Of a stretch of DNA of 64,000 bases, positions 45,088 to 56,387 are shown one piece after another. Position 1 is the stretch's first letter, and each line of letters starts with the position of its first letter. Made by a program: the position numbers and the translations under genes. The DNA is from Kalmusia sp. IMI 367209. Taxonomy: Eukaryota > Ascomycota > Dothideomycetes > Pleosporales > Didymosphaeriaceae. The stretch is taken from positions 1 to 64,000 of the forward strand of contig JAPEUQ010000021.1 in NCBI GenBank assembly GCA_027946365.1, read 5' to 3'. The notes under the pieces were generated by a model. It was not told the origin of the DNA. It saw only the letters and a program-made list of their open reading frames with translations, and did no database searches.

Positions 45088-47092
45088 CTAATCCCATTTC
45101 CCGGAGACCTTGTTCTGAAGCCACTTCGGGATAACAGGTTTCTTCTCCCACCCAGCTTTCCACTGGTCTTTCCATCCTTCGACGCTCGCCGGCAAAGCAT
45201 ACACCGCAGTAACAAGCCAGGTGGTCGTCCCAGCCTTGAGATCCTTGTGAATTGTCGGCAGCACAGTCCGCGCCTCCACAAGATTCGAATTCGCGTCCGA
45301 AAGCAAAATGCTGCCAGCTCTCTCCTCCTGCGCCAACTCCGCAATGCCCACAGCGCCAGATCGCGACGCCGCAAACGCACTCGTACCATCTGCCCTGCCC
45401 CCCTCGGAAATCGACTCGTTCAACTCAGTCAGATTCCTCCCGTCCGACTCCCGGCACCCATACACGGCCCACGCGCCCTCGGCAGTCTGCACATCGCGCT
45501 TGGTCCGGATGCGGTGCGCGCGCAGATGCCAGTTGGGCGTGTCTTCGGCCGGCGGGACGAGGTACGTCAGCACGTCGACGTCGCTCCAGGGCTTCATGCT
45601 CGACACGAGCACGGGGACGCCGTCGTGGCTCTCGATCTCCGAGTCGCCGTTGTGCGCGCGCCGCATCTTCCACAGCTCGCCGCCGTCGTCGGATAGCGCG
45701 AGGGATGACTCCGGAACGAACTGCTCCAGCGTGTACGACCCCGTCGACACGGAGTAGGCGAAGGCGGCGCTGTAGGCGAACTTGCCGTACTTGGCTTGTG
45801 TGTTTTTCAGGGGGTAGTGGCACGACTGCCCGCTGGAAAGAAGGAACGAGTGCCCGCCGCTGCGGACGACGATGTGTCTAGGATGCGGGAGGGGTCTGGC
45901 CACGCGCTGATTGGCAAAGGGATGCGGTTCCTCCTTCGCGCTCCAGAAGGGGTGGGATTCGGGCTGGGCGAGGGGCGCGAAGGCAAGCATGCACCAGTAC
46001 GGGGATCCGGGCGAGTTGTAGTTCTCGGCGAGGTACGTGTTGGGGTACGAGTAGCCGATGCTGAGCATGCCGTTGGGCTGGAAGATGTCTTGCTGCGTCG
46101 TCCACCACCGCAGGTTGCGCAACCAGATGCCTTTCACTACGCCCCAGGATAGGGGCTCGGGGAGCTCGACGTCGGCGAAGACGACGGAGCCCCAGAAGGC
46201 CACCATGGCCCAGCGGTAGGTCAGTGATCGGCCGAAGGTGATGGCTCGACCTTCGGGGTCGAAGTAGTGCACGAAGTCGAGGGCGTACTGGCGGGCGCGG
46301 CTCTTGTACTCTTCTGCTTGCTTGGGATCGGTGTCTGCAGCCAGTTTGGCGTAAAGAAGCTGCAGATACTGGATTGCGAAGGAGCCCGAGTAGTAGTCCA
46401 TTTGGCGGTACCCTTCCGGACCATCGTTCGACCAGCCATCGCCACGGTAAAAAGTGTTCAATTGCTTGATATCCGCTTCGAGCCTCTCCTTGGACCACTT
46501 CGCGCCGTTCTTTGCAAGACCCAAATTGGCGAACACACGGAACCACAACCTGTTACGTCTCAATAAACATGTCGAAAACACGACTTTCAGGTTCACATTA
46601 CCAGTTTGTATTCGGCATATCTTTATCATTCATGCTGCCCAGCCACGTCTCGATGTTATTTTTTTGCTTGTCTGTCAACGGGTCCCAGAAGTCTTTATGT
46701 GCAATCGCAAGCGTGTACCCAATCGGACACGCCTCCACCATCCTCTGATCCTGATCTTCCATAAACCCCCAGAACTCGTCGCTCTCTGGGTCGGTCCCAG
46801 CTACAAGTCCCTGCACGAACTTCTCCGTTCCCGCATACTTACTGTCCCCCGCGAGCAGCGGTGCCAGTGCCCACAATGGCCTTGCGTACCCTTCTACCTG
46901 TGCAGCCGTCTCGTCAAATCGCGTCCCCGTGGACCCAACTTTTACCATGGAATGTTTGGCTGATGCGCCGCCGTGGAGCGGGTCCAGGAGGGATGCAACA
47001 GCGTCGACGACATCAGAGCGGGTTTGGAGCGGGTTGGAATGGAAAGGGTGGAGGGGGAAGGAGCGATTTGCGTTTGCGACTTTTGCTGTCAT
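45088..47092 (-). CDS. DUF2264 (PF10022) family protein
   Basis: Exons 47092-46602 and 46549-45088 (52-bp intron, GTAATG..CAG) give 650 residues. The start chosen is the ATG at 47092; no signal peptide is seen. Family features are [83 protein letters not shown] and [40 protein letters not shown], in order across an alpha/alpha-toroid N-terminal domain, then a beta-rich C-terminal half. From memory, DUF2264 members have been assigned to a glycoside hydrolase family with glucuronidase activity (GH154), but I cannot confirm this here. It is divergent from the sugar transporter at 48518, which fits use of a plant-derived sugar. Confidence 0.88.
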
Positions 47093-48517
47093 TTTTCCTT
47101 TGTCTTGGACACTATCGGAGGTGGTGATAAGCTTCTCAACCTCGTGTTGTATGCAAGTGGCGTGTAGAACTCGTGTTAACAGCAACCGAGGTCACTACCC
47201 TTGTATTGTCCCGAAGAACCGAGCCCGATGCCGCGAGCAAAGGCCGATGGGGAGGATATAGCTGCGTCGGTGTTGACTGAGGATTCTTTTCTTCTTTGCT
47301 GCGAGAGCCAACCGTCAAAAGTGTGATGATGGCGTGGGTGGAAACGTGGCGTTCGAGCCGGGCTTGTACTGGCTGCTGTCGAACGGCATTTTCTACGCGT
47401 CTTCTACCGCTGGCATAGAAGACTGGTCGCATATGCAGGTCTATTCTGCCTGGACGGAGCGCAGATCGTGCAATCTACCCGCGTCTATATCTCTTACCAT
47501 GGTAAATACCCTGCGGTTATGGACTTGCACTACGGCTAACGCCTATCCAGGCATGCACTCCAGCTCAATCCAGTGATAATGGCCAACACATTCCAAAGGT
47601 GTCAGAGTCTGAGAGGTCACGTTGTGCTCGTCCCAATTGATGCAACTCTAGCCCAACCAAGCAAACGCACCGGATCGAGACCTCTGCTGCTGATGCACCG
47701 TGGGGCCTCCACTCCCCCGAATGAGAGCCCACAATTCACGGATAAATGCGCGGGGCCAAGCGTTTCCCCATTGAGCAAAGCGCGCACCCTGCTACGGCTC
47801 TACCCCAGCTTCCTTACCCCGGACCACACCGCACGACGCCCTCGCGTGGCCCGCCTCTGCAAACGAGCGGTTTGGCCGAGCGACGGCACTGGACGCGCGT
47901 GAGCGTCCCTTTCGCAGCCCTCTTGGCAATGCCATGGCGGAACCTCGATTTCTCCACCACTCGCGTCGCCCCGCACCGGCGAGGCCTTCCCCAGCTTCCA
48001 GGTCCGCTCGAATCAGGGAGCGCGCTCGTGCTCGCGAGTCCGCCGCGCGGCGCAATTCGATTCATGTCACTGGAGGAAATGGGGAGGGTTGCGGGCGTCT
48101 GGGCGTCTTGTGGAGGGGACCTATCGATGAGTTGGGGCGGGAGGGTGAGCCGTTGATGCGAATCCTGGCGCGCTTGGGCCATGGTGTTTATATGTATATG
48201 ACCGGGTGGTGTTAATCAAACTTTGTGAATTGTCGAGTCGCCTTTCTTCCACTTGTTCGGGACCTTTTGTTGAGGGTCGTAGTGGACTGAACTGATTGAC
48301 CTGAGGTGTTTTTTTTCTTCGTTCGAGCTTCCTTGAAGAAGGGTCGAGCTTTGTTGGGCCTGCGCGTAAAGAAGTCTTATCAGGTATGTCGATGGTCATC
48401 TCGTCCCGTCCCGTCCCCGTGCACCGCACCGTTGCATCCTTTTTCCATATCATGTCCCATCCTCACTGACAACTTTCACAGGACTAAGTTTTGCGCTTCG
48501 AGCGACATCCCTCCAAC
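47093..48517. promoter_or_regulatory. Shared upstream region of DUF2264 and sugar-transporter genes
   Basis: About 1.4 kb between divergent starts. No supported gene. The two promoters may be co-regulated by the same carbon-source factors, but I could not identify an operator. Confidence 0.45.
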
Positions 48518-50414
48518 ATGGCAAACGCTGTGGTTTCGTCCACCGCGGACAACTTTGCAAATGCCGAAGCCGGCGCGGGTGCCCGCTTTCTCTACAAGAT
48601 CGTCAAGAACGATGCCATGAAGCAGGATCCACCGCAAATCTACGGCTGGCGCACCTTCATGATGGCGTGCTCTGCCTGCTTCGGCGGCATGCTTTTCGGT
48701 TTCGATATCGGCACCATCGGAGGTGTCCTCACGCTACCCTCGTTCATGGAGTGCGTACATTTCCTCATTTTTTTTTCATCTCATATTCAAATCATAAGAG
48801 ACGAGACGAGACGAGACCCGGCTGGAGTCTGGATCTGTAGGGCAATGCTGACGGTGGAAATAGGAAATATGGACTTGATAAGCTGGGACCGAAGGAGAGG
48901 GCTGATTTGTCGGCGAACATCGCGTCGACGCTCCAAGCGGGGTGTTTCTTCGGTTGTTTCCTGGCCTCTTGGGTTGCGGATCGATGGGGTCGCAAGACCG
49001 CGTTGATCTTCAATGGTCTTATTACCGTTATCGGATGTGTGATCCAGTCGTGCAGCTTTGGCAGTATCGCGTCCATGTACGTCGGTCGGTAAGTTGCACC
49101 CCAAGTCCCCTCGGCTCTACTCCCGAGATTGGTGACTTACGGATTTTATAGATGCATAGCTGGTGTTGGTGTCGGCGGTGCCTCCATGGTCGTCCCCCTC
49201 TACATTTCCGAAAACGCCCCCCGTGCCATCCGTGGTGGTCTAACCGGTATCTACCAACTGTTCATTGCGACGGGAACTATGCTCGCCTTCTGGGTCAACT
49301 ACGGTGCCATCTTGCACCTTCGCGGTTCTACGACGTACATCGTGCCGCTCGCCATGCAGGCCCTTCCCGCCGCCATCCTTGTTGGATGTATGCTGCTCAA
49401 CAAAGAATCACCCCGCTGGCTCGCAAAGGCAGACCGCTGGGAACAAGCCTCTGCCGTCCTCGCCCGCATCCGAAACCTGCCCGCTGACCATCCTTACGTG
49501 CGAGGCGAATTGAAGGACATCAGCGACCAGCTGGAGCACGAGCGCATGCTCGTCGGCGGCGCCACGCTCAAGGATCTCCTCCGCGAAATGATCACCATCC
49601 CTGGCAACAGGAAGCGTATGCTCATCTCCATCGGCCTCATGATCTGCCAGCAGATGACGGGCACCAACGCAATCAACTACTACGCGCCGCTGATCTTCAA
49701 GAACCTCGGTCTCGTCGGCACATCCACGAATCTCTTCGCAACAGGTATCTACGGCGTTGTCAAGATGACTACGTGCGCAGCCTTCCTCCTCTTCGCCGCC
49801 GACTCGCTTGGTCGCCGCCGTTCTCTCCTCTGGACGTCCATCGCTCAGGGTTGCGCTATGATGTACATTGGTCTGTACGTGAGGATCTCTCCGCCATTGG
49901 CAGGCCAGCCCGTGCCGCCTGCGGGATACTTCGCGCTGGTGTGCATTTTCCTGTTCGCCGGATTCTTCCAGTGGGGTTGGGGCCCCGTGTGCTGGATCTA
50001 CGTGTCTGAGATCCCAACCGCTCGATTGCGCTCTTTGAACGTCGCCATCGCGGCGGCTACGCAGTGGCTGTTCAACTTTGTGGTCGCTAGGGCGACGCCG
50101 ACTATGATGGTCACCGTAGGTGCTCACGGATACGGGTAAGTCATCTCCACATTCTACCATTTGAAAATGCAAGACTGACGGAACACAGTGCCTTCATCAT
50201 CTACTCCAGCTTCTGCTTCTCCATGTTCTTCTTCGTGTGGTTCCTCATCCCCGAGACCAAGGGTCTCTCCCTCGAGAAGATGGACGACCTCTTCGGCGTC
50301 ACGGAGCTCGTCAAGCACATCGAGGAAGACCGGGAGGCCCACGCCCACGCTACCGAAGTCGGTCTCGACGGCAAGGAGACCATGCGCGAGGAGCGAAGGG
50401 AGGTTGCTGCTTAG
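48518..50414 (+). CDS. MFS sugar (or quinate-type) transporter, SP family
   Basis: Four exons, 48518-48750, 48864-49088, 49152-50135 and 50189-50414, give 555 residues with twelve TM helices. SP-family signatures are present: [17 protein letters not shown] in TM1, [10 protein letters not shown] and [10 protein letters not shown] in the two inter-helix loops, [34 protein letters not shown] and [16 protein letters not shown] at the end of TM12. It is a proton-coupled or facilitative sugar importer of the plasma membrane. The substrate is not readable from sequence; the sequence resembles both hexose and quinate carriers. Intron 1 (113 bp) contains a short GAGAC repeat at 48799-48817. Confidence 0.92.
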
Positions 50415-51273
50415 GTTATGCTTTTGTGTTCTTTTCATGCGAATGCTGTAGGATGGAGGTATGGGGGGATCTGAGGATTACCCTAGCTACGTATCTGTCG
50501 TTACGCAATTTACCATTGTGTGTTGAACTGTGTTGTGAGATGTCTTTGAGCCGTGTCCTTGTGTAGCATTAAGTGTGTTGGTTCTCCAAGCTGAAATTAC
50601 GTGGGATGTAGTGGAGTCTAGGGGACTATGCCTAATGCGAAGAATACGAGAACGTGGGAGCCACGTATAATGGCCTCAATTAGCTATTTTGCACGTGAGC
50701 ACCATCTTGAATCAGGATGCTCACCCGGTCCTTGTTACTAGGATGGAATCTTAGTAACTGCTCATAATTGACCAATCACGTACACGCATGCCAAGCAAAA
50801 GGCTCTTGAGTAATTTCAAACCATTCAATTCGCTACAACACTAAAGTGTGGGGGTATCATAAAACTACACGTAAAAGTACAGCCGCTCGTGCCAAAGACC
50901 AACAGTCAGGCCGACTGTAACTGCCTAACTAGAATCTCCAACATACATTCTGCGAGCGGAACCAGGTTCAAACATTAAGGAAATAGCGTGCAAGGTGACA
51001 GTGTGATGCCCAGTCCATATAGAAATCGGGGTATTTCCTCCTGAGACGGATCTGACAATAATGAGATGACATAGGGAATGTTCGTAGGACGTCGAGATCT
51101 CACTCGATGCCAAAAACCGGTTGCGCCATAGTGAGGTTACAGCCGTTATGCGATAGGTAAACGCCAAAGTCAGGAAACGCCGTCTAGGCGGGTGTTGTGA
51201 TACACAGAAAGGAAATTTGAGAAAGGCGACAGTTGTCTGATTCACCAGTGATAAGAAGCCATTAAGGTTCTTG
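50415..51273. other. Intergenic between converging genes
   Basis: The 3' flanks of the transporter and the coiled-coil gene meet here. A minus-strand frame at 50925-51245 has no recognisable features. I see nothing else. Confidence 0.5.
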
Positions 51274-53295
51274 TTATAAAGGTGATGCTAAAGGCGATAT
51301 GAAGCCTTGTAACCCGGATGTGATATGTTTTACTCCATCGAGATCAATTCCACTGTCCCGATCCGCGGCTGACGGTGGTGACTCGGCATCCATAGGATTT
51401 GTTTCTCGATGTGGAGGGCTCCATGGGCTCAGAAGAGCCCTCGATTCTTCATCTTGCTCTTCATCGGGCTGATCTTCAGAACTCAAGACACGACCTCCGA
51501 GTCGAACGTCACTGACGCGCACCTGGTATGCAAGCGCCTTTTGTCCGTCCTTGATGAGTTCTTCTGTCCAATTAAGGCAACGTGCAAGGCTCTGATTCAT
51601 CTTTTGGCTATCGACTAGAAGCTCTCGGTGTTTCGCAAGGTCTAACTTCAATCGTTTCTCATCGCGGATGCGATGGGCTTCGTCCCGTTCCGCCAGAGCA
51701 CTTTCGCTCATTATGCTCTCATCAAATGAAGAGTCGCTGTAATCCTCGTGGTCGATTTCTTCCGGCTCTTCTTCAGACATATCTGATAAATTTCCAATTT
51801 CGGAAACACCGATCGCTGAGAATTCTTCCAAATTCGAGACTGTATCTGTCGAAAATCGGCCAGCTCGACTCATGCGTCTGAAACGCCGTAGCTCAGCCTT
51901 CTGCTTTCGAACCTCCCGTTCAAGCGATCGGTTGATAGCGAGCAAAGAATTATTGCTGATCTCAAGATCCAGCACTTTCCGCTCGCGTCGGGCGTTCGCG
52001 GCAAGTTCGTTCATATGTTCTAGCACGCTTTGGCCTGGGCCTGGTTTGGTAGGGCTGAGAGGACTGGGTGAAGGCAAGCTTGATAGGACCGTTGTGGAAT
52101 CAAGAGGTGCAGATGCTACGCTTTCAGGGAGCGAGCTGTTGCTCACCACTCGTTTCTCATTATGGAGCGGGCTAGGCACGATATGAGGCGAGTCGTGCGA
52201 CGGGACCTTCTTTAGCGAATGCGCAGAATCGATGGAGCTGAGGCTTGCGCTTTTGCCATGGCCAAAGCGGACGGCAGAAGAAGCGGTACTTGACCGTCTT
52301 CCTGGAGCATCACTTGCCACGTCCGGAGTGTGGGACCCGGAGAGGATTGACAGAGCTGAAGGTCGGCTGTGGAGATTGGGTCGGATGACTTGAGATGCAC
52401 CCTTCCGGTACGAAAGATGTATATTTTCTTTGGAGGGAGAAGGTGGCCTCAGAGAATGCTGACTTTCTGTGGGGTGGAGAGTGGACCAAGGTTCTGGTGA
52501 TGCTGAGTTGGGCGGCGGTGTCAAAATGGGTGGGCTGCCCTTCGTATCTGACAGTGAATCTACGTGGAAGAATTTGTTTTCCGCCGGTATCCTTCCTACG
52601 GCCGACAATGGCGGTGAGGGCACGGTAGGTGAAGGCGCACTTGCGTCTAGATCGCCATTGGCGTGGAAGAAGACGGGGGCCTTCTTCTGTGGTTGTGGTA
52701 GTGTTTCATGGGAGTGAGCATCACTGGCATGGAAAAACATGGGCGAGGCAGATGCACCTCGTGCTCCGCCTACATCGGGTACATGATTGTAGATGTTTGA
52801 TAGAGGCGGTCTCGGTGTCGACGTGACAGAGTGGTTGTTCCCTCCGACAACGCTTCTCGGCCGCTTGTTTGGGCCAGCTCCCAAGGCATGAAGCCCAAGA
52901 CCGCCGTGCCCATATCCGACGCCATGCTCTTTCTGTGGGTAGTCGACGGTAGACACAGGCCGCGAGGAAACTGGAGTGCCGGACGGCGTGCCGCTCGGGG
53001 TGGAGTTGGCGCTGCCTACGCCGACGCGCGATTTTCTCGAGGATGATCGTGGCGTGACATTGCTGTGGATGAAGGCTTTGACAGGCGTGACATCTTCCTG
53101 CAGAGCCGTGTTCACCCGCGGGGTACCTCCAACGTTGCTGCGAGGGGCGCGACTGGCTGGTGTGCTGCTGGCGGAAGCGATCGAGGGTGCGAGTCGAGGA
53201 GCCACGGGCGTCTTCGCGGTGCGGGTGGTAGCGAGGGTGGGCTTCAATGGCCGCGAGGTGTTTGTGTTCGTGCGGTCTGCGGGCATGGTCCGCAT
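51274..53295 (-). CDS. Hypothetical coiled-coil protein
   Basis: An intronless 673-residue frame. The N-terminus is basic and disordered with a conserved-looking block (QEDVTPVKAFIHSNVTPRSSSRKSRVG); the middle is Ser/Pro-rich with repeated FFHAN/FFHVD motifs (FFHASDAHSHE, FFHANGDLDAS, KFFHVDSLSD); a coiled coil runs at about residues 430-480 (LEHMNELAANARRERKVLDL, then ISNNSLLAINRSLEREVRKQ). An acidic stretch (SDMSEEEPEEIDHEDYSD) and a second helix follow. Such composition fits a cell-cycle or cytoskeletal scaffold regulated by phosphorylation, but I do not recognise a named family. It is divergent from the polymerase kappa gene, with 417 bp between starts. Confidence 0.75.
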   Translation of the reverse strand: MRTMPADRTNTNTSRPLKPTLATTRTAKTPVAPRLAPSIASASSTPASRAPRSNVGGTPRVNTALQEDVTPVKAFIHSNVTPRSSSRKSRVGVGSANSTPSGTPSGTPVSSRPVSTVDYPQKEHGVGYGHGGLGLHALGAGPNKRPRSVVGGNNHSVTSTPRPPLSNIYNHVPDVGGARGASASPMFFHASDAHSHETLPQPQKKAPVFFHANGDLDASAPSPTVPSPPLSAVGRIPAENKFFHVDSLSDTKGSPPILTPPPNSASPEPWSTLHPTESQHSLRPPSPSKENIHLSYRKGASQVIRPNLHSRPSALSILSGSHTPDVASDAPGRRSSTASSAVRFGHGKSASLSSIDSAHSLKKVPSHDSPHIVPSPLHNEKRVVSNSSLPESVASAPLDSTTVLSSLPSPSPLSPTKPGPGQSVLEHMNELAANARRERKVLDLEISNNSLLAINRSLEREVRKQKAELRRFRRMSRAGRFSTDTVSNLEEFSAIGVSEIGNLSDMSEEEPEEIDHEDYSDSSFDESIMSESALAERDEAHRIRDEKRLKLDLAKHRELLVDSQKMNQSLARCLNWTEELIKDGQKALAYQVRVSDVRLGGRVLSSEDQPDEEQDEESRALLSPWSPPHRETNPMDAESPPSAADRDSGIDLDGVKHITSGLQGFISPLASPL

Positions 53296-53712
53296 TAGGT
53301 AGTTTTATTCGATCAGAGGACAGGCCGGCGTATTTGCTGGGTGTGCATGGCCGTACGGGGCGGCAATGGGTGGTTGCTAGGCGGGCGGGTGTTGTTGATG
53401 TCTGGCGTCGGCGGCGATTACGGGTATGAAACAGCCAAAACAAAACAGAGTCGGGATGGTGTTGCAGGCTGCGTTTACAGCGGTCGAGGGGCACAGCGGA
53501 GGGACGGAGCAGCGCCCATGGTGAGGCGGTGACGGGCGACTGAGGGGTTTTCGGATGAGTCTCCTTGTTGTTATGGCCATGAGATCTGGTTCAAGCCCCA
53601 TCGCGGCTCGAGTGCTGGGCCGCCGTAGCCCGAAGCGTGAGTAGCGCGTCCGGCGCGTCATGGTAATCGCGTTAGCCTTCATTTATTCATCTCTCATGGC
53701 TCCACACCCACT
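53296..53712. promoter_or_regulatory. Shared promoter between coiled-coil and DNA polymerase kappa genes
   Basis: A 417-bp region separates the two ATGs. No clear element identified. Confidence 0.5.
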
Positions 53713-55800
53713 ATGAACAGCACACCTGTGCCCGGTGCGAAATCACTGCCTGCGTGCCATGCAAGCACAGAAGCAGCGCCTTCCCGGCCGGCCACCTTGG
53801 CTTCGGTCGGCAGTGATACCGCCCAATCTGGCGTGCAACCTCCACCCATAACCATGGATATGATGCCTCCGCCTCCTCCCGACAAGCCCTTGGACGCCTC
53901 CGAGAAGCCCCTAGAGCGGCCGCACCCCTCGCGTACGCCGTCCGACGAGCACGACAGCCTCAAATATCATCTCCTGGGGCCGTCGCTCACCAAGGCCGGC
54001 CAGGACAGCGTAGACCAGCAGAAGGTGTCTGAGATCATATACAATGCGTCCAAAGGCAGCAAGTTCTTCAACAACGAGGAGGTCAAGGACCGAAATCTCA
54101 CCGAGAAGATCAATAGGATTCTTGCAAAAAAGCGGCAGCTGGACAAGGTCGACCTGAGCGGGGAGCTGCGACGGGCGGATGACTACCTCGCGGAGCTGGA
54201 GCTGAGTAGAGATCTCAGCCAGGTCGTCATCCACATCGACTGCGACGCGTTTTACGCGGCTGTGGAAGAACTCGACAGACCAGAGCTCAGAGACGTGCCC
54301 ATGGCCGTCGGGAAGGGTGTCCTCACCACTTGCAACTACCATGCACGAAAGTTCGGCTGTCGCTCGGGCATGGCTGGCTTTGTCGCTATGAAGCTGTGCC
54401 CCCAGCTCATATGTGTGCCGATGAATTTCGCAAAATACTCCGCGAAGGCAGAAGAAGTGCGCGCCGTGCTCGCCCAGTATGACCCCCGCTTTGAAAGTGC
54501 AAGTTGCGACGAGGCCTATTTGAACCTTACCCAATACTGTGATGAACACCATATGGACCCTGAGGAAGCAGTCAGCCAACTCCGAGCCGAAGTACACGAG
54601 AAGACGAAGATTACTGTGTCATGTGGCATAGCTGCGAATGCCAAATTAGCCAAGATCTGCAGCAACAAGAACAAGCCGAACGGACAGTTTTCTCTAGCTC
54701 GGGACAGACAGACCATCATGGACTTCATGAAGGTGTTACCTACTCGAAAGGTCAATGGCATTGGTCGAGTATTTGAACGAGAGCTGGATGCAGTCGGCGT
54801 CAAGACGTGTGGAGACATCTATGCGGAGCGGGCTTACCTATCTTCTTTATTCGGTCAAAAGGCCTTCCAGTTTCTCATGCATTGCTACCTGGGGCTGGGC
54901 AGAACTCAGATCCAGCCAGCAGAAGACTACGAGCGGAAAAGCGTTGGTACTGAGACTACGTTCAGGGAGATAAGTTCCCCGGATAGTCTACGACAGAAGC
55001 TTCGGGACATTGCTGAAGAGTTGGAAGGTGACCTCAAGCGCACAGAATTCAAAGGACGCACACTATGCATTAAGATCAAGCTTCATACCTACGAAGTATA
55101 CACGCGGCAAATTTCCCCTCCATTCGCTATCCAGCGTGCAGATGACCTATTCAAGTACAGCCTACCCATGCTAGAGAAGCTCATTAAGGAGATGCCGAAC
55201 CTAAGGCTTCGCCTCATGGGACTGCGAGTCACGCACATAGTCAGCACGAAGAAGCCTGGTATAGACTTCTTCGGTCGCCAACGGGCTTTGGCAACATCAA
55301 AGCCGATTGCACGTGATAGCACGAAAGGCAACGAGGGAAAATGGGAAGCATGGCCGGAAGAGGAGTTTGAAGAAGCTGCCCGGCAGGAGCTCAACGATGA
55401 GATGAACGAGCTAGAAAAGCTCTCCCAGGAATATGAAAAGCAGGATCTAGGAGGTGAAAATCCTGTGGAATCAGATGCTGTGAAGGAATCCAGCGGTCAG
55501 AAGGTCCTGGAGGGACATGGAGAGCAGTGGACCTGTCCCATCTGCACACTTCCGCAGCCGCCCGACGACGCAACGTTCAACGCGCACATCGATTTCTGTC
55601 TCTCAAGGCAGACGATCAAAGAAGCCGTGCAGGACACAGCACCCGCATCGGCTTCTTCAAAACTAAATCTGGCACCCTCTAAACATCCGCCATCGAAAAA
55701 CAAAGGAAAGCGAGGCCGGCCAAAGAACGAGCAAGCGGGTATAGATGAGAAGACGCGGGAGAAGCGTCGTGCTTTCTTTACTATGCCGGCAGGTTCATGA
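53713..55800 (+). CDS. DNA polymerase kappa (Y-family translesion polymerase)
   Basis: An intronless 695-residue frame. After a Pro-rich N-terminus, the kappa-specific N-clasp is present (HLLGPSLTKAGQDSVDQQKV, then KKRQLDKVDLSGELRRADDYL). The palm has HIDCDAFYAAVEELDRP (catalytic Asp about residue 176) and ASCDEAYLNLTQYC (Asp-Glu pair), with TTCNYHARKFGCRSGM and VSCGIAANAKLAKICSNKNKPNGQ between and after. The little finger follows, and a ubiquitin-binding zinc finger lies near the C-terminus (WTCPICTLPQPPDDATFNAHIDFCLS). The enzyme bypasses N2-dG adducts in the nucleus. A basic Lys/Arg-rich tail ends the protein. All catalytic residues are intact. Confidence 0.96.
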   Translation: MNSTPVPGAKSLPACHASTEAAPSRPATLASVGSDTAQSGVQPPPITMDMMPPPPPDKPLDASEKPLERPHPSRTPSDEHDSLKYHLLGPSLTKAGQDSVDQQKVSEIIYNASKGSKFFNNEEVKDRNLTEKINRILAKKRQLDKVDLSGELRRADDYLAELELSRDLSQVVIHIDCDAFYAAVEELDRPELRDVPMAVGKGVLTTCNYHARKFGCRSGMAGFVAMKLCPQLICVPMNFAKYSAKAEEVRAVLAQYDPRFESASCDEAYLNLTQYCDEHHMDPEEAVSQLRAEVHEKTKITVSCGIAANAKLAKICSNKNKPNGQFSLARDRQTIMDFMKVLPTRKVNGIGRVFERELDAVGVKTCGDIYAERAYLSSLFGQKAFQFLMHCYLGLGRTQIQPAEDYERKSVGTETTFREISSPDSLRQKLRDIAEELEGDLKRTEFKGRTLCIKIKLHTYEVYTRQISPPFAIQRADDLFKYSLPMLEKLIKEMPNLRLRLMGLRVTHIVSTKKPGIDFFGRQRALATSKPIARDSTKGNEGKWEAWPEEEFEEAARQELNDEMNELEKLSQEYEKQDLGGENPVESDAVKESSGQKVLEGHGEQWTCPICTLPQPPDDATFNAHIDFCLSRQTIKEAVQDTAPASASSKLNLAPSKHPPSKNKGKRGRPKNEQAGIDEKTREKRRAFFTMPAGS

Positions 55801-56387
55801 AATATGCGATTAATTCGCATATTAGTCTATAGTAGGACAATAAAAGATCCATCACAAGTCTATGCTAGATATGCTAGATATCACGTTGGTGCATAGTCTC
55901 CAATTACCCATCTCTCCAATCCCAACATCCATTCACGTCACAACTATGCTTCTCAAGGTGAACACTGCGAACCAAATCTATTTTTGGTAAGAGACTATCT
56001 AGCCGTGGTCGTCGAGCCCAAGTTGCAAGATCACTTGATATCGGATCAAAGGGTTACTTCCTACCGAGGATTCGTCGCTCTCAACAAAGGCTTGGAACAC
56101 ATTCTCGACGACATGAGCAGTGAGCAATAAACTAGCGATAACAGTGTCATGCTGAGGGAAAATTTATTCGCTGCGATTTTCTCACACGTACACTCACTGC
56201 TTCAATTGCTAATGGCCGAAAATAGCATCACTTTTCAGACGGTGGAGTTACTCAACAAAATACTTGCCTGGGCAGTACGTCATATAGAATTCAATAAGTG
56301 GCTTGCTTATGAAGTAAGTTAAGAAAAGTATCGCAAAAGATATAAGATAAATATAACCCTGGCCTACCCCTTTCCCCAATAGGATAA
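55801..56387. other. AT-rich intergenic stretch with a 77-codon open frame
   Basis: Tandem GCTAGATAT units occur at 55863-55881. From 55897 to 56130 the plus strand is open and reads partly like a real protein (LFLVRDYLAVVVEPKLQD, VALNKGLEHILDDMSSEQ), but it lacks an early ATG and has no known relatives to me; it may be a relic. Confidence 0.35.

Noticed and set aside
53580..53605. tRNA B-box-like sequence (GGTTCAAGCCC)
   Set aside because: No matching A box or cloverleaf could be formed around it.
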